This document shows positions 6,822 through 8,160 of a stretch of DNA of 8,160 nucleotides, piece after piece (positions within the stretch are counted from its first letter, which is position 1; every line of letters starts with the position of its first letter). The notes under the pieces were generated by a model. The model was not told where the DNA came from and did not search any database. It saw nothing but the letters and a program-made list of their open reading frames with translations. A program made the translations under genes and the position numbers. This stretch comes from PFJX01 sp964646585 (lineage in GTDB: Bacteria > Pseudomonadota > Gammaproteobacteria > Burkholderiales > Thiobacillaceae): assembly GCA_964646585.1 (NCBI GenBank), contig CAZYEY010000102.1:1-8160 (forward strand). The letters run 5' to 3'.

Positions 6822-7928
6822 TTAGCGGGTTGAACCGGGAATGATGGGGGTCGGGCAGCGGACGTCGGCATTCTGGCCGCGCTGGCGCAAGGCGTGGTCC
6901 ATGAGCACGATGGCCAGCATGGCCTCGGCGATGGGGGTGGCGCGGATGCCCACGCAGGGGTCGTGGCGGCCGTGGGTCACCACCTCGGTGGGATTGCCGT
7001 CCACGTCGATGGAGCGGCCGGGAATGCGGATGCTGGAGGTGGGCTTGATGGCGATGGAAGCAGTGATGTCCTGGCCCGTGGAAATGCCCCCCAGGATGCC
7101 GCCGGCGTGGTTGGACAGATAACCCTCGGGAGTCATCTCATCCCGGTGCTCGGTGCCCTTCTGGGCCACGCAGGCGAAGCCGTCGCCGATCTCCACCCCC
7201 TTCACCGCGTTGATGCTCATCAGCGCGTGGGCAAGATCCGCATCCAGGCGGTCGTAGACCGGCTCGCCCAGGCCCACGGGCACGTTCTCGGCCACCACGT
7301 TGATGCGGGCGCCCACCGAGTTGCCTTCCTTGCGCAATTCGTCCATGTAGGCCTCAAGCCGGGGCAGGTAGCTCGCATCCGCGGCGAAGAAGGCATTCCC
7401 CACCGCGTCCCGCTCGCTCCAGGCCTTGAAGGGCACCAGGATGGGCCCGAGCTGGGCCAGGTAGCCGCGAATGACGGTGCCGAACTTTTCGCGCAGCCAC
7501 TTCCTGGCGATGGCCCCGGCGGCAACGCGCACCGCCGTCTCCCGTGCCGAGGAACGGCCGCCGCCGCGATAATCGCGGAAACCGTACTTCTGGTTGTAGG
7601 TGTAGTCGGCATGGCCGGGCCGGAAGGTGCCTGCGATGTTGGCGTAATCCTTGCTGCGCTGGTCCTCGTTGCGGATCAGGAGGGCGATGGGCGTACCCGT
7701 GGTACGACCCTCGAACACCCCGGACAGGATTTCCACCGTGTCCGACTCCCGGCGCTGGGTGACATGGCGCGAGGTGCCGGGCTTGCGCCGGTCCAGATCG
7801 CGCTGGATGTCCGACTCGGTCAGAGCCAGGCCCGGCGGGCAGCCGTCGACGACACAGCCGATCGCCGGTCCGTGCGATTCGCCGAAAGAGGTGACTGTAA
7901 AAACGAGGCCGAGACTGTTACCGGACAT
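6822..7928 (-). CDS. aroC: Chorismate synthase
   Basis: AroC removes phosphate from 5-enolpyruvylshikimate-3-phosphate to give chorismate, the last step of the shikimate pathway. It needs reduced FMN as cofactor and acts in the cytoplasm as a tetramer. The 368-residue protein is the normal family length and aligns along its whole length with E. coli AroC as I recall it. Landmarks are GESHG (16-20), the Arg-rich DLDRRKPGTSR segment (44-54), RPGHADYTY (103-111), GGGRSSARET (122-131), SINAVKGVEIGDGF, SNHAGGILGGIS and the C-terminal GRHDPCVGIRA. The start is taken as ATG 7928 (MSGNSLGLVF), which fits the family N-terminus. The open frame extends to 8099, but that part is a shadow of a plus-strand gene. 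No clear ribosome site precedes 7928. The YdcH-family gene follows after 25 bases. Confidence 0.97.
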   Translation of the reverse strand: MSGNSLGLVFTVTSFGESHGPAIGCVVDGCPPGLALTESDIQRDLDRRKPGTSRHVTQRRESDTVEILSGVFEGRTTGTPIALLIRNEDQRSKDYANIAGTFRPGHADYTYNQKYGFRDYRGGGRSSARETAVRVAAGAIARKWLREKFGTVIRGYLAQLGPILVPFKAWSERDAVGNAFFAADASYLPRLEAYMDELRKEGNSVGARINVVAENVPVGLGEPVYDRLDADLAHALMSINAVKGVEIGDGFACVAQKGTEHRDEMTPEGYLSNHAGGILGGISTGQDITASIAIKPTSSIRIPGRSIDVDGNPTEVVTHGRHDPCVGIRATPIAEAMLAIVLMDHALRQRGQNADVRCPTPIIPGSTR

Positions 7929-7935
7929 GTGTGCT

Positions 7936-7941
7936 AGGAGG
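7936..7941 (+). promoter_or_regulatory. Perfect AGGAGG, candidate ribosome binding site of the partial plus-strand gene
   Basis: AGGAGG lies in the spacer divergent from aroC, 8 bases from the aroC start codon. It is spaced 6 bases from a TTG at 7948 and 5 bases from an ATT at 7947. The TTG is in the same frame as ATG 7975. The ATT is in the frame of the downstream coding stretch. No ATG lies at a normal distance, so the real start is unclear. Confidence 0.4.
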
Positions 7942-7955
7942 CATCGATTGGGCGA

Positions 7956-7961
7956 ATTATC
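7956..7961 (-). promoter_or_regulatory. Candidate -10 element for aroC
   Basis: On the minus strand GATAAT matches the -10 consensus at five of six positions, 27 bases before the aroC ATG. TGGTCA, a four-of-six match to the -35 consensus, lies upstream, but the spacer of 14 bases is short. The location between two divergent genes is suitable, yet the sequence support is weak. Confidence 0.2.
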
Positions 7962-8000
7962 GCACGATGTGCCCATGACCACTCCCCCTGGACGCTGGTC

Positions 8001-8160
8001 ATGGAAGACGGCGGCAGCATCCAGCTTGGCGAAACCCAGGACGACTTCCAGTCCGGCGACTACGGCATCACGCTGCTCGACCCCGCCTCGCCCACCCACA
8101 CCTACACCGGCACCACAGCGGCCGGCCTGATGATGAACTGGAATCAGGCCGGGCTGGGGG
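8001..8160 (+). CDS. 5' end of an unrecognised plus-strand gene, cut by the window end
   Basis: From ATG 8001 an open frame runs to the end of the window (53 codons) with the strong third-position G/C preference of the neighbouring real genes. The peptide starts MEDGGSIQLGETQDDF and is acidic and rich in Gly, Asp and Thr, without a signal peptide or membrane segment. I do not recognise the family. The frame is open back to a stop at 7935-7937, so the true start may be upstream. ATG 8001 has no good ribosome site, and PWTLV just before it reads like coding sequence. One extra C in the run at 7984-7988 would join ATG 7975 to this frame, giving MTTPPWTLVMEDGG. The minus-strand frame opposite it is an extension of aroC and is judged a shadow. 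Confidence 0.6.
   Translation, partial: MEDGGSIQLGETQDDFQSGDYGITLLDPASPTHTYTGTTAAGLMMNWNQAGLG

Noticed and set aside
6894..7937. 347-codon plus-strand open frame opposite aroC
   Set aside because: It has shadow composition, and aroC is unambiguous on the other strand.

Overview
The window is a high-GC stretch of bacterial chromosome that looks betaproteobacterial. The reasons are the petABC-sspA-sspB gene order, the wording of cytochrome b (Qo motif PVWY) and cytochrome c1, and the glutaredoxin-like CPFSQRC start of SspA. The exact genus cannot be read from the sequence. Almost all of it is core metabolism. I see no mobile element, CRISPR array, prophage or defence system, and no convincing undescribed system.

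Layout. (1) 47-1209, minus strand: a membrane-anchored, DegS/AlgW-type trypsin-like protease with one PDZ domain, broken in this sequence by an apparent one-base deletion near 781. (2) 1210-1417: a divergent intergenic region holding the presumed promoters of the protease and of petA. (3) 1418-3991, plus strand: petA, petB and petC, the three catalytic subunits of the cytochrome bc1 complex. (4) 4012-5038, plus strand: sspA and sspB, packed directly behind petC, followed 19 bases later by tRNA-Thr(UGU) at 5058-5133. (5) 5134-5346: a convergent gap with no recognisable gene. (6) 5347-7928, minus strand: aroC (chorismate synthase), a small YdcH-family protein and an HcaT-like MFS transporter, transcribed in that order. 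A strong intrinsic terminator lies between the small gene and the transporter. (7) 7929-8160: a short divergent spacer and the start of an unrecognised plus-strand gene that runs off the window.

The parts fit together as follows. PetA (Tat-exported Rieske protein), PetB and PetC (Sec-exported cytochrome c1) oxidise ubiquinol and reduce a periplasmic c-type cytochrome. A divergent envelope protease beside them is a common arrangement, but no functional link can be shown from sequence. SspA is an RNA polymerase-associated stress regulator, and SspB delivers ssrA-tagged proteins to ClpXP. AroC makes chorismate, the branch point to aromatic amino acids, quinones and folate.

The main points for a second look are two places where one missing base in a short homopolymer would rejoin good coding sequence (781-783 and 7984-7988). 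They may be true lesions or sequencing errors. The terminator sitting 16 bases before the transporter start codon also deserves attention.
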